Assembly (NCBI GenBank): GCA_024734555.1 | Contig: JANPWX010000029.1 | Coordinates: 1,989,536 to 2,053,535 of the forward strand | From: Trochalopteron elliotii | Lineage: Eukaryota > Chordata > Aves > Passeriformes > Leiothrichidae | Direction of reading: 5' to 3' | DNA: 64,000 nucleotides | Shown: piece after piece, positions 37,701 through 50,800 of the stretch | Numbering within the stretch: the first letter of the stretch is position 1 | Layout: every line of letters starts with the position of its first letter | The notes under the pieces: generated by a model | What the model was told of the DNA's origin: nothing | What the model saw: only the letters and a program-made list of their open reading frames with translations | Databases searched by the model: none | Program-made: the position numbers and the translations under genes

Positions 37701-39647
37701 TTAGATAAAATCCCTTTGCATGATTCACATTTTGAAGCTGAGCACTGACCTGTTCTCCAGAAGCACTTCAGGAGTTCTGAGAAAAATTAATACAATATCC
37801 ATTGTGTGTAATGCCCAAAGACTTCTGGAAGGTGTGCACAAAATCTGTTCAGCAGGTGTTAGTGCTGCACTTTTGTAAATGCTGTCTGCTGCTCTTAAGA
37901 AAAATGGTTGTGGTGACTCAACTACAGCAGTTGATGCACCAGTTCTGTGTCTGTGCCAGATCCCCCTCTGTTTTTGAAAGTTCCCAACAGGGAATTCACA
38001 CTGGCATGGGGAAAAAAAAAATAGAGGTAGGGAAGAAATACCTTTAACATTTGAAAGTTTTGCTGATTTTTCCCAAGGTCTCCTACTGCAGAGAATAACA
38101 ACGTTAAAGAAGGTAGGGTGTTAAAATATTTTCAGTGCTGCCCACGTGTCAATCATGTTGAGTCTTCTCAGTTTTTCACAGTTCTGTTTGTTTGAAGAAG
38201 ATCAAATTTGCACTTTTTATACCATCCGTCAACTGAAATGTACCCATTGATTCCACAAAGGTATTTGACCCTGAAAAATCAATTACTTCTCAAATCAAAA
38301 GACAAATGTGGAGGTGTTTCCATGAGTAAAATAGCATTTTAAAACATTATAAAGCTGAGATAAGAAGGTAGCAATAAAAACACTTTTTAAAAGACATATA
38401 TTTTTAAGCACTTGTCAGAAACATGAACCTGGTGAGATGTGGAAATGTCAGACACATTACATGTGCAGGACGTGCATTTGGCATTTTGCTGTCAGCAGGG
38501 GAGTTCTTCTACAACTAATTCCTCAGGAACCACACGCTGAGTCTGTCTGCAGGGAGGAAGGAGGGCTAGGGGTAGAAGTATATATTGTTTGTTTTGTGGA
38601 GGTGTATTAACAGGATTTTTTTTCTCTTTAAGAGAAAACCACGAGTTATGTCAGTCACACTGTATGATAATTTTCTGGAATTGGAATAAATTCCATATTT
38701 TATGCAAAACATGAGTCGAGCTGCGGAGCTCACCAGTGCAGGTACAAATGGGCACTTTCTAGTACACTACATGAAATATTGATTAAAAATCCTATCTTGC
38801 AATTCACATGTGCTTAATAAATATTATCTGCTGATGAGCTTTAGCAGGGGAGCCTGTATGGCAGTGTTTTATGGGGGTGCTCTCAGACGAAAGGAAGGGG
38901 TACAGGGGCTGATTCTCTGATTTTTGCCATTTTAGTCACTTTCTCTGCTCTCCCCTGCACTCAGTTGTGCCAGATAACAACCCCTGTGTGCTGCACTGTG
39001 GACATGAGCAGTGAGTGTTGGCCCCTGAGCAGGTTCTGTCCCAGCAGGGCTATGGATGATGCTCCCATTGTTGATTCCAGCTGTGGATGTTTAATTTGAC
39101 ACAGCTGTTACAGCACACAGCCTTAAGGGCATGGTGAGGGAAATGGGATTTTAGTATCACTGGCAAGCCAAAACCAAATATCCTGCAGGACAGTATCACA
39201 TGAAACCAATATGTTAATGAATACCCAGAATATAGGATACACATAAAACTGTTTATACACTGTTTCCCATAGAGACCTTCATAAATACACCCAAAATGCA
39301 AACAGTTATGATTTTTTATCCTCTCTTAGGCTGTAAACTCTAAATGATGGAATCAATATTGTCCAAATTTAGCAGCAGTATTAAATAGAGAAGCAACAGT
39401 GAATGAAAATTCAGATTCATATCAAATACTTTCCTTTCCTTATTGCATTTTTTCCCAAAATTTTAATATTTATTATGGTTATATTATATTGTCATGGTTG
39501 CCACTGATAGACAGTTTTTTTGTAACCTGATCAGAATACAGTGAAAAAATAAGACCTATTTCATAGTCAGAAAAATTAGATATGGCATTTTAAATATTCC
39601 TTTGGTTCAGGTAGATGTGATGTTAAAGTTTAACCTGCGTGAGGGAA
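31714..39647. other. Unique non-coding sequence
   Basis: No gene is supported. The longest frame of the window (170 codons, 32326-32838, plus) lies here, but it shows no domain and overlaps other frames. A 22-bp direct repeat is at 34784-34838. Segment 36480-36560 has an AATAAAGTTTATT motif reminiscent of LTR polyadenylation regions but lacks enough structure to call. Segment 37430-37560 is AT-rich, non-repetitive and dense in ATTA/TAAT words, and the stretch after it, about 37600-37650, alternates AT/GTA. Nothing else stands out. Confidence 0.55.
34784..34838. repeat. Direct repeat, 22 bp at a 33-bp period
   Basis: CCTGGGCATTGAGTGTAATG and CCTGGGCATTAAGTGTAATG, each followed by TT, start 33 bases apart and differ at one position. 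It is a short local duplication in non-coding sequence. Confidence 0.8.
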
Positions 39648-39801
39648 AATTATATTGACTTGAATGTTGAAAAAAAATGTCTTTCTGAAGTTAGTGAGAT
39701 GTTCTGGTCCTAATTTTGCTCTCATTAAGACAATGTTTTTCTTATGTGAACAAAATGCAGTAATTGAGTGCATCATCTTGTTATGAATTCAGAGAAAGCA
39801 G
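39648..39801 (+). repeat. Copy A of a 154-bp duplicated element
   Basis: This segment matches 44012-44165 in the same orientation with roughly nine of ten positions identical. Shared words include TTAGTGAGATGTTCTGGTCC, CTCTCATTAAGACA, GTTTTTCTTATG, CAGTAATTGAGTGCAT and CTTGTTATGAAT. Differences are scattered substitutions and a few small indels (for example an extra CAT here near 39773). It has no poly-A tail, terminal repeats or obvious target-site duplication, and it is not a CR1 tail. It is either a fragment of an interspersed repeat I do not recognise or an old local duplication. A T-rich tract and TTTCAG follow at about 39821-39844. Confidence 0.85.
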
Positions 39802-42800
39802 AAACAGGAAAAAAAATCCCTTTTTTTCCTCTTTTTTTTTTTCAGGATTAGACCAAAAATTGTGATTACTGTGCATTACAGCATCACTGACATCAAATAG
39901 ATGCAAATACTGAACCACATTTACTCCAGCAGTAATCATTATTTGACTTCTCATGTTCTGCAACGGGACTGGTTTTGCTGTACTTAGCTATAGTTAACTA
40001 CACAGGGAAAATACATGTAGGAGACAGTGAAATTTTTTAATCTTGAAAAATAGTTTGTTAGTAGATGAAGGAAAAATTCTTTCTTGCAGAAGTTTTTAAA
40101 GCATCTTTAAGCAGATGCTTAAAAACATTTAACTTACTAGACTGCTCATCATTGTCAAAGGAGGCTGTAAAAGCTGAATTATCCCCTGCTTCACTTGAGA
40201 CAGCATCACTAGTCCATATTAGTGAAAATGTTTGACATTCTTTGTAAAATCACCAGTGAATTGTCAGGCACTGATGTTCACTGAGTGCTCTTGATCCCTG
40301 TACACCCACATTCCTGCTCCCACCTCTGCTACACCAGTGCATGTGGAAAACAGCAGGGATTGGGGTGGGTTTTGGGGCTGCTGTGTCAGCTCCCCTTGAG
40401 AGACTCATCCTGTCATTCCCCTGAACATCCCTTGGGGTTGGTGAGTGCACGGTCAGCATTCCCACACCCAGGTGCCTCCTCCAGGCTGTCTCTGTGCTTC
40501 ATCTGTGCCACCCTTCTTCCCACGTTTGCACCTTGGTGCTCTTGCTATCACTTTGTGCAGCAAGGGCTGTGCCTTCTACAGCAGAGGTGGCTCAAATATA
40601 AAGATATATTTAATTTTTATCCAGATTATTGCAGTCATAGATCTCTGAACACCTGAGCAAAGAGAAGTGCAGGGTGGTGAAACAGGACCACATACTCTGT
40701 GTAAAGCAGTAATTCTTTTTAGCCTTCCTGTGGAATAGAATTGGATTAATATTCTTTGGATTGGTCTTAAGTTTTCTTAAATGGAAAACAGTAACAATTA
40801 TTAATACTTTTCATTTTTATGTCATGTGAAGATGTAAAACATAAAGCAAATCATTCTGCCCAAACTTTGTCACTGCCTCTGAGCAGAGAAGGACATGCAA
40901 TGACACATAAGAGAAGGTGGGGAAAAAATTTAGTAATTGCATTTTATATATGAAATTGTCATTTCATGGAAGCACATTTTATTTTATTTTTTTTTTTGAA
41001 ATTTTAAGCTGCATAATTTTGGTTTGGTTTATAGTATTTCTCAAATGAAACCAAAGCACAACTGTAAGTAGTGCACTTATAGAGGAAAAAAATTCACCAG
41101 CTGTAGTTGTTCAGTGTGCTTGGGGCTAGCCTGAGGACCTGACTGTGCCTTTGAACCACACTTTGATTCCCACTCTGTCTGTTGGGTTCAGAAATGAAAG
41201 TAATTTTGACCATTTAAACTTCTGGGTAAAGCAAAGTTTTTATGCTTTGGTGACATAAAAGAAGAAGAGAATTTTATCGTTTTGGGATGCTTCCTGAAAA
41301 TTTCAGTGACACCTCCAGATCCTCACAATTTTTCTATCTAGGTGGTGAAAATTTTTCATTGGAATCTTAATATTTGTTACAATGTGTGAATATGCTTAGA
41401 GTAATATTAAGAAATAAATGGTTGTATGTGGGGCTGGACTTTTTCAGTAGTTGGTTCTAGTATTTTTGGTTTCTTACTTTTGAGAAAAACCATCTAGTTT
41501 TTCCTATACTCCTATACTGATACATCAGCACAGAAATGCACCTGTAGCTATATGCTGGTAATGGACACAGAGCACCAGTGAAGAGAAGGAATAAATGGAA
41601 AACTGTTTTGAATCCTTTAATATTTAAAAGTAGTGTCATTTTCATGAAGCTCTCTGTAACTTTTCTGAATGATGGTCTGAGTCAGCGTTAATGGGATTTG
41701 AAGATGCGATTTCATGGTGCTCTAATTATTTCAATCCTCATTTTCAGACAATGTTTTATTAATGGCATTGTGTTAAAAGCCTGATAAGTTACTCTTAAGT
41801 GTTGCAGGAAGAGGGGCCTAATTAAAAAAAAAAAGAGAGAAATATTGTTCTCACTGAGGATTTCATGGGGGGATGTTTTTCTTAGTGGGAAGCATTACCA
41901 TTTAAGACATTTGGTGTAAGAAAAAGAAAAACAATTTCAGTGAGCACAACTTAACCCTAGTGCTTGATCCTTCATTTGCTCATGTTCATGTCTCAAGTTA
42001 TTTAATAGAGTGCTGGAACAGCTGCTTTGTTCCTCCAACCTCGTGGTGCTGGTATTTGGTTTTTTCTTTCCTTAATTTTGTCTTTCTGCAACTTAGAGTT
42101 CGCAGTGTTGAGCTTACCAGATGATCAGTGAATGTCAAACAAATCAAAGTGTTGCTGCCAGCAGAGCTATTGAAGAGCCACATTCTGGATGTGACTGTTT
42201 TTAATTGATTCCTGAGAGGTCAGAATAGAAAGTGCCAATGCAGGAGCATCAGGGATTCGTGGAAACAGGCCCCAGCAGTCCAGCTTCTGTTCTCCAGGTA
42301 CTTAATCCACGTCTCCTCACCTTGAGCAGATGTGAGCACCTGCTTATGCTCAAACATATAACCACCCTAAGAAGTGCTTAACATTGTAATATAGTTTTAA
42401 TTTTGCAGGGAATTACCTTATCTCAAATCTGGGAAGGCATTTCAGGAGAACATTCCCTAAAACTGAAAAGGGAAGACATTTAGCAGAGTAGCACCAGAAA
42501 CAGCAGGGCCATGCTGCAGGCTCAGAGCTACCAGCAGAAGGTGTCAGTGGTGTTCCTGCTCTTCCCTCTCCTGCCTTCCCCCTTCATCTCAGTGATGGCA
42601 GCTTCCTCTTTGCTCATCTGCTGGGATGAGGAGGATTGCATGTGCTGCATGGGGCCGTGTTTCCTTCTCCTTGCCAATCTGGAAGGGTTTTTTTGGTAGG
42701 CCAACTGTCAGCAAGAACACTCTGGGATGTGGTGATGAGACTGCTGCGTTCCAGCCCCTGGGTGCCAAGTGCAGTCCCAGCAGTGCTGCCCAGCCAGGAG

Positions 42801-44011
42801 AGGTGTCCTGTGAGTCAGCCTTTCTGCAAAATGTGGTGTAATTATGGCTCAGCAGAGAAACAGGGGCAAGAAAAGGGTGCTATTTACTATTCTTTACAAA
42901 TAGTGTCCTTTAAAATGATGGCAAATTACTTCTGTGTTGTTTTTTTCCTACTCTTTTCAAGATTTAACTCCTCTGTTGGCTCTCTCTATTCTTTTTGCTC
43001 TTTTAAACTAGGCATGTAATTTTGCTTTTCCCAAGATTACAAAAATATTGGTCCTAGGAAGTTTCAATTTAAAAAGAAGAATTTTTGATCCTCCGTGCAA
43101 AATACGGTTTTCATGTTTTGTATCTCCACTTTGTAACCTGCCTGTAGGCAGCAGATAACCACACAGTTCATCACAGCTTCCTCACTACAAAAAATGGTCA
43201 AATCAATTTAAGCTAAAATACAACTTTTTGTATTTTGATGCTACTTCCCACTCTGATTTATCAGAATACTTACATTTGCATGTCAGATGCAGAAAGATGA
43301 TGATCCCAAAAATCAGGCTTACTCATCTGTGTAATCATTTTTGAGCATTTTCTAATCAGAGATGCCTTCTGCATTAGCATTGGTGATTTTCAGTTGCACT
43401 GATACGTTTGTTCTGTATTTGTGATTAATAAGCTGCTTGGAATATTTTTCCACTTGACTGTGTGAGTTTTCACCTGTACAAAAAAAAAAGGCATTGTTAC
43501 AGAGGCTCCAGAGTATGTCCTGTGTGTGTTTGTTCTTAGTGATTTCATATTCCTGGAAAATACTTGGAAACCGTGAGTTTCTGAGGGTCTGTTTCACTAC
43601 CCTTTGCTATTCTGGCCTCCACTTGCATACTGGGAGGGAATAATGCATATTTATGATTGCTGGATAAACGTTCATGTTCAGTGTGTCAATGGAGAGGTCT
43701 ACCAATCCTAGGCTATTTTTGCTACAACTGACTAAAATGTGCATGCAAATGGATATGTAGATGAATTCTTCAGCTCCACAGTAAACATCCACAGCGAGCT
43801 TTATCTACTACAAGCATGGAATGATAAAGCTTTGGCAGAGAAAGTTCACCCACAGCCTGACATTACCATCTTTGGCACTTGTGCAGTGGCATCATGTGTA
43901 TGCCCAAATTCCAAAGGTGGTGGTGAAGGGAGCTGGGTTTGTAATCCCTGGGGTAGCAGAGCAGCCCTTTGTGTGCAGCCAACGTGCCTTCAGTGCTCAG
44001 CAGAGTTTGGC
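39802..44011. other. Unique non-coding sequence between the duplicated elements
   Basis: No gene is supported. A strong acceptor-like tract ending at 39844 is followed by 17 open codons to a TAG. GC-richer text at 40280-40560 carries overlapping frames on both strands (up to 123 codons) without domains. T11 (40987-40997) and A11 (41824-41834) runs are present. A GC-richer stretch at 42500-42840 also has overlapping frames in several registers, as expected from composition alone. Confidence 0.55.
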
Positions 44012-44165
44012 AATTATATAGATTTGAAAGTTGAAAGAAATAAATGTCTTTTTCAGGTTAGTGAGATGTTCTGGTCCTAATTTTTGCTCTCATTAAGACA
44101 GTGTTTTTCTTATGGGAATAAAATACAGTAATTGAGTGCATCTTGTTATGAATCTAGAGAAGGCA
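44012..44165 (+). repeat. Copy B of the 154-bp duplicated element
   Basis: This is the second copy of the segment at 39648-39801, about 4.36 kb downstream in direct orientation. Homology starts near AATTATATAGATTTGAAAG and ends just after GAGAAGGCA; flanking sequences are unrelated. Over most of its length the only differences from copy A are single substitutions, so the two copies separated once and then drifted. Its reading frames are not conserved between the copies, which argues against a coding role. Confidence 0.85.
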
Positions 44166-47100
44166 ACTGGATTCATGTGCCTGTTAAAATCTTCCTCACA
44201 CAGGAAAACAATGGACTGAAAGAATGGCCTAAAAATACCCAGAGCAATCACTAATATGCTCTGATACTGCCAGGGAGGTTACTGGGGAGAAGAAACCCTC
44301 ATGTTTCAGTGTATAATACTAGTAAGCATGCAAATTAGATGTTGGTGTTTTGTCTAGATGATTCTGTGGCTGTCATATTTCTTTCCATCAACAAGGTTAA
44401 AATATATGTACAGTTGAATAACAGATCTAAAAATAAGAAGAATTTTGAAGGGCAGGTTATGGACTAAGTCTGACAATATCAATGAGCTTATTTTCTATAA
44501 ATGGATTATTTTTAGAGGCCTTTTAATTTTCCATCCTTAGGCTACACCCGCATCCCTTTTTTAAAAAGCCTTTTTATGGAGTTTGGGGGATTGTAACACT
44601 GAGGCTTTCAAATAATCAGCCCCTTCTAGGAGTGGGAGCTTGAAGCAAAATACCAAATAAGGGGGTTAGTCATACTAACAGCACAGAACATATGTGACTC
44701 AGTAGATGTAAATAGCACCAGATTCAACAGGATAATAAAGACTGGCATATGCTAATATGTTAGAGATTAAAGGAGGTGGCACAAGTGACATGCTAAGGCA
44801 AATTACATTGTTCTGCCATTCTATAGGCTCCCAATAACCTCTGGCCCGAGGGCTTAAGATTCTTATTACTTGAAAATAAGGAAATAAAGATAGAATTCAT
44901 CTTGTCTTAATTTGCACTAATATTAACGATATGCTGTTAATCAAAGTTAATCATCAGTAAAATAAGACAAGCATTTACAGAGTGATCCATTCTGCATGCT
45001 TCATCTTGGGATGGCATGGGAGAAACGCCCCTGCTTTGGTGTGCATCTCTGTCCATTAACTGCAGAGGTAACCACTGGACTAGTTATGATTAGGTAACTA
45101 TTTTTAAATTAGTTGAATCAGTAGAATTAGTTGAAGTTCATCCTAAACATGAGTTAAGATAGAGAAGTGTGTTTCATTTGGAATTCTCTCACAGGTTAAT
45201 TGCTCTGCTCTGTCCTTTGGCATCAGTTGTCTTCTTGTCACCTTGCTTCTCCATGGAGGGCAGTGGGAGACCAGAGGTGCTAATTTTTCACTGCTGTCTC
45301 TTGAAGACGCTTTGGATTCATAGACTAAATTTGGATATTCCCAAGACTTGTCTCACTTATGCAGATATTCTCAGGAAACTGGATAAGAAAGAACAACCCT
45401 ACTTGTAATTTTGTTTTGACTTAGCTTTTATGGTAAATAAGTTTAGCATTTGCAAACAGTTTTCAAAGCGACAGCATTGCTAACCTAGAAATGGATTTCT
45501 TAAAGTGAAGAATTAAAATACTTCTGGACAACAGCATTGATGGTGGTTGTCGTGTAAAGATTTTTTGAAACAAATCTTGACCACAGGAGCAGTTCTTGGT
45601 AGACCTTCAAGAAGTCCTGTGCTGGGGCACAGTCTCCACAGTTGTGCATGTCAAAAGAGCACTCAGGCTAATGCAAGAGAGTTCTTCTGGAGAAATCTTT
45701 TGAGGCTTGAAGACAACATAGACACACATAACCATTCTTGAGTTTATGTGACAGTCTGCCTTGAAGTTTAGCTGAGAATTCTTTGAAGAAATGTTTTCAG
45801 TGCTTTAGGGCTTCTTTGTGTTTGAGGTATTTATGTGTGGGGACTCAAATTGTAGTTATGGGCTCACAGTGGCTGCAAAGGCTCAGGTCACAGAATGGAG
45901 CTCTGAATTTCATAGAGCTAAAGAAAGTAGGCTTTAGTAGGGCTGACACTCAGCTCTTCCCTTCCCAGTTTGTGGCTGGCAGGGATTTCTCCCAATGAGG
46001 CTCACATTATCCATACCTTTTTCAGTTGTCTTGGCAAACCCCATCCAGTGCTGTGCATCAATCCCTGCCTCACTCCCTGTGTGCTACAGCTCCTGGGCAT
46101 CACCTTCACAGCTCTGCCCCAGGATCTTCTGTGGAGCAATTCCCTGACTGCACCAAAGCCTACACTCAGGAGTCCCAAATCTTTGCCAGTTGCCATCCCA
46201 GGCTTTCTCAGAATCCCAAACTTGGTCATTTCAGAGTCTTTTCAAACTGATACTTTGTGCAGTCAAGTGGTATTCCCTCCATTTCTCTTCCTTGCTCTTT
46301 CTCTGTAAATCAAGGGCCCTTTTTTTCCAGGCGTACCTGTCCTTCTGATCGTGGTCATGTCACAGATTACTGAATTAACTTGAATTTCTTCCTGATTGTT
46401 GGCCAGACTCTGCACAGTAGCAGACAGACATCTGAGGGAAGGTGTCTGAAGACCCTCCCTTAAGAGCAGGAATGTTCAAAATGCCTCTTATTTTCTCTGT
46501 ATATGACTCCTCTGCTTGCAGCTCCTCCTCCTTTACATTTGTTTCAGTCTGTGTTGAGTGCTTGTACCCCCGGGGCTATGTTAATATATTTACTGACAGC
46601 TGTGGTAAAAATCGAGTTTTACAGATGTGCATGAGCACATATGCATGTGTAACATTATACTGTATTACTTCAGTTTTTCATTTCCAACCTTGTATTATCT
46701 ATAAACAAGCACACAGCTCATACTTAGTTGCTTGACAAATTTTACTTGCAATTATAAAGCACAAATGTAATTGTCATGTAATCCTGGCTAGGAAATTTTA
46801 AGACAGGTGTCAGGCACTGCTATTGTGCATTCCTTCCCTCCACCCAAGACAGCCATAGCTCTTGGGTTGGAAATGTGTATCAGAAACAGTGGCAGCATTT
46901 CCAAATGCTTCTGTGAATCCTTTTAGAACTTAGAGAAGTTTTATCACTGGAAATTAAGCTTTGAGAGGAGAAATTGTATTTTATTTGAAAGTCTTTTAGT
47001 GCATTTAAGAGTCTGGAATAATTTTTTGCCGTTCAATAAAAATGAAATATCTGCTTTATAAACCTACTTCAAGGATGGGGGTTTTTTTGTTTGTGGGTTG

Positions 47101-47404
47101 TTTTTTTTTCCCTCCCCAACATTCCCTTTGAAGCTTACCACTTGATAGATTAGCCCAGTGCTAAATAAAATGCCCCTTTTTTATGTGTGGAAGCTTGGTA
47201 ATTATTGCCAAAAGATTCTTAGTAGCTCGTAATATACATATAATCAGATTAGTCTTGAATTCTGTCTCAGCTGAGGCTGTAGGAGTAATCCAATTGGGGC
47301 TTGTTTACCTCTGCTGTTCCTGCTGCCTCCAAGGGTGCACAGCAGCACGGGAAGGAGGGCAGCAGGGCTGTGCTGTGGTGATGCCTTGGAGTGGTTACCT
47401 AGAA
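44166..47404. other. Unique non-coding sequence
   Basis: No gene is recognised. Segment 44640-45000 is non-repetitive and carries many TTAAT/ATTAGC-like words, resembling conserved enhancers in texture, but this cannot be tested here. Frames of 79-112 codons near 45.2, 46.0 and 46.5 kb have no recognisable domains and overlap frames on the other strand. A T/G-rich tract with runs of seven and nine T lies at 47075-47120. Confidence 0.5.
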
Positions 47405-47890
47405 CAGGGTGTTAAAAGAATAAAGTGTGTATTTATTAAAGGCCTTTCACAGATACACCTTGGGCAGTCAAAAGCCTGGCAGAAGCAACACCCAAGATAG
47501 ACAATGGTCAGAGTTTCTCAGACAGAGAAAAGTTTGGTTTATTTGCATATCAGAGGTTAATTGTCCAATTACAGCTTTAGGGAATGAAGTCACATTCCCC
47601 CAGTTTGCTTCTCCCCCCAATTTACTTTTGTTTGTACTTTTCAGGGCCTGAGGCTGTGATGCTGCCCTTGGTTCTCAGGCCTGGCAGGATTGTTTTGTGT
47701 GACCAAACTGTGAGGGGAGCTGACTGACACTCCTGTGGAGTTCAGAGTCATACACTAGTGCAGTACAGGACCTGAAAAATATAAAAGCTAAAACTTGGGG
47801 CAGCAGTGGGGCTGACCCTCTGGGGGGATGTGAGACCAACCCCAGAGAATTTGGTGTCTCTCTCAAAACTCCCAGGCCTGACTGGGTAGT
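47405..47890 (-). mobile_element. Probable endogenous retrovirus LTR remnant (solo LTR)
   Basis: A roughly 0.5-kb segment of mixed composition differs from the AT-rich flanks. Read on the minus strand it contains CTTTAATAAATACACAC, an AATAAA polyadenylation signal near its 3' end, as in the R/U5 region of a retroviral LTR. On the plus strand it contains ATTTGCAT (47541-47548), a perfect octamer-type site. The wording around TTGTCCAATTACAG and GCCTGAGGCTGTGATGCTGC is familiar to me from songbird LTR families, but I cannot name one. No gag, pol or env frame accompanies it. Ends and target-site duplication were not resolved, so the coordinates are approximate. Confidence 0.4.
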
Positions 47891-50800
47891 TCAGCTCTTG
47901 AGTGTCTCATTTACAGTGAGAAACCGTTCCCAAAACTGGAAATGTGTCTGTCTCTGATGCTACGAGTCCATCAGTAGGATTTACAAATGCTGCTTTTCAA
48001 GGGAACAATGGTCAAATGTGTGGGTTTCAAACACACCCCAGCAGAGATCGAACTGCTGGAGGTTTTGGACACTCTGTGTGTAACATGGAAGCTTGAATAA
48101 AGACCAAATCCATGGCGTTTGGGTTTTTCAATAACACTTTTACTGCCTTCCTGGGATTTATACCTTTATGGTAATAATTAGGAGATTGAGGGGAACTCAA
48201 AGGTCAGCTATAGCTTTTAAAGTATTCCATTTTCTTCTCCAACTCCTTCAAAGGAGTCCTAGACTTCATTGTATTTAAAAGAATTTAACAATTCTTTTAG
48301 TAATTCTCTCACATCTTGCCCAGGCTTCATATTTTGTTATAGCCTCAGCTTCAACTATTGTAGCACAATGTTGATTGGTTCAGGTGCTGATCTTATAATT
48401 AAATGAAATTAGGGTTACAGCAGTAGAAAGGCAGACAGGAAATAGCCATTTTGTTATGCTAGCATGTGTATATAATAGATTTAAATGAAATTCAAACTGT
48501 AAATATCCAGTCCTCATTAATGATTCAATCAATCTGCCTTCAGTAATGATCAAATGTACATATGTTTATTAAATGTAATATGTGTGAAATCCATGTGCAT
48601 CAGTACATGTATACAGTGATGTTGAATGCCTTTTGAAACTTACATGTTCAAAATGGGCATCTGTTCCCATTACCTCTGGTTTACATCTGAAGGAATATGT
48701 TTGTAAACTTGGTGTATTTTTTATAAATTTCCATTGTTAGTTAGTTTCTATGAAATTTTTAGTAAAAGAAGAGCTCTCTGGCTCTGGGTGTGTAACTGTG
48801 AGGTGTGATAATGTGGTTGAGGCAGGTTGCCCCAGTCCCCAAGGCCAGTACAGGTCCATGTCCTGGAAAAGGATGCAATAGAGGGTCTATTAAGATTTTT
48901 GAAAAGCAAAAATCTTCACGTACCTATTTGTTAGAATGCCTTAAGCTTTAATATGAAAGTTTTAAATTTTTCTTGAACAATGAGTTTTCAAACATATAAA
49001 ATTTTAGCTGCTACCAAGCGTTTGGCTGTGTAGAAACTAAAATCACAAAATGCAAAATTAAAATGTCACAGTAAATATCTGCTTCATTGTGTTTTGTTTT
49101 CATTAAGAGATAAAATAGGTCTTGTTCATAAGGATTAAGGGATTCATTGTTTCAGTTTACTTGTTCAGCAGATATCTGAAGCATTCTTTATAAGACTTGA
49201 AGAGGGATGTGTGTTTTTTGTAATAGAATTTGGGTTTTCAAACTTGGTTAGGCTTCTTGCATGATTTGAAGTTACTTAAATTGGATTTTAAAAATTACAG
49301 AAATTTATATTCTGCCTATATGGACTATATTTTAAAGATACCAGCACTTCAAAGGAAATTACTGCAAGGTACCAACCTGTATCCAGCCTACCAAAATTAG
49401 TTCAAGATATCCTGGGGTAATGCTAAATGAAAATGTTATTTGTGGTGTCAGAGCTCACAAAAATTGGTTACTAATGCGTTGATTTTTTTTAGGAAAGATA
49501 TACAGGTATTTCCATTTAGGTAGAAAGATAACAAACAGTTTAACTCAATAGATGTTTGATGGAGATACTCGGTGTAAGATTCCTGTCTGACTGAAGATGT
49601 GCTGATTTTCAGTCTGCTGGAACTGCTGTGTTTGACACAAGAGGTCTCTTTCCCAAAATCTCAAACCCAAAATCTCCCACTCAAAATCTCTTTCCTTACT
49701 GCAGCACACATTAGGCCTCAGAAGCAGTGACGTATGCATGAGTTCTGGATGTGGGAAGCATTTTGGGGGTGGGGATGAGGAGTAAGGTTCTGTGGTTTGT
49801 TTTTTTAATGAAGCCAGAGAGATGGAGAGATCTGCTTGATAATAAAACTTAACTTCAGTGCCAGCTCCATGCTGTTACAGCATATTACTACACAGCAAGA
49901 AATGTGGCACAGATGTTGTGGCAGCCATATTTTACACCCTCCAAAAGGTCATGTCGCTTGTTATTACATTCAGAATCAATATTAAGTGAGCGTTCCAAAT
50001 TTCAGCTGTCAGTTGAATTTATTGCCACAAACCAAGGCTGAAAGGTTTTCAACTGTGATTCCAGCAAGCTAACAAATTAATACTACAGAAGTATGTGTGG
50101 TGGAGCAGGTGATCCAAGTTTAATTGAAAATCACAGGAATCAGAGCTGAGATGTTCAGCCCATTCTCTGTACCACGGGGGATGTGTGGTGTCTGCGAGGG
50201 CTCCTCTGATGGCCACTGGCAGGGAGGGTTTGCAAACAGAGTCACTTGTGTAATCCACCCACTGCCTGTGTGTGTGGCACCTTTACTTGTCTGTCTTGGA
50301 TAATATTTTCATCTCTGACAAGTGGAGGTCATTTGCATGTTTCTGTGCTCTGCACATGTGTCACAATTCTGCCTTTTTGTCACTGTGGTGACAGCAAAAG
50401 GAGCAAGTCTGGGTGGGGAAAGTGGTCAGTGGTGATCCAGGAGAGCTGCAGCTTTGAAGGCTGTTGTTTACCTGTGTTTTCACTTTCTCCAGGGTGAAGA
50501 TAAATTGCAACACTTTTCGGAACAGAAACACTCCTGTCGTTCAGTGGGGATTGGCTTCTGGGCTGGAGTCTCGTGTGCTTTAGTAGCCACAATGCTCACA
50601 AAATCTCTCTGGTTTGGTAGTGTGATAGAATTTTTTAAAGCTTCCAGATGTTCTGTGTTTCTGGTGCTGCTTTCAGTATCAGATGCTGAGAGATAAGAAT
50701 GAAGAAAACCCCTTGCAGCCTGGAATGTCTCACTTGTTTTCAGTAGGTGTTGAAGTGACCTTAGCTTGATGAACAGCACGATTTTCATCTGATCTTTCTC

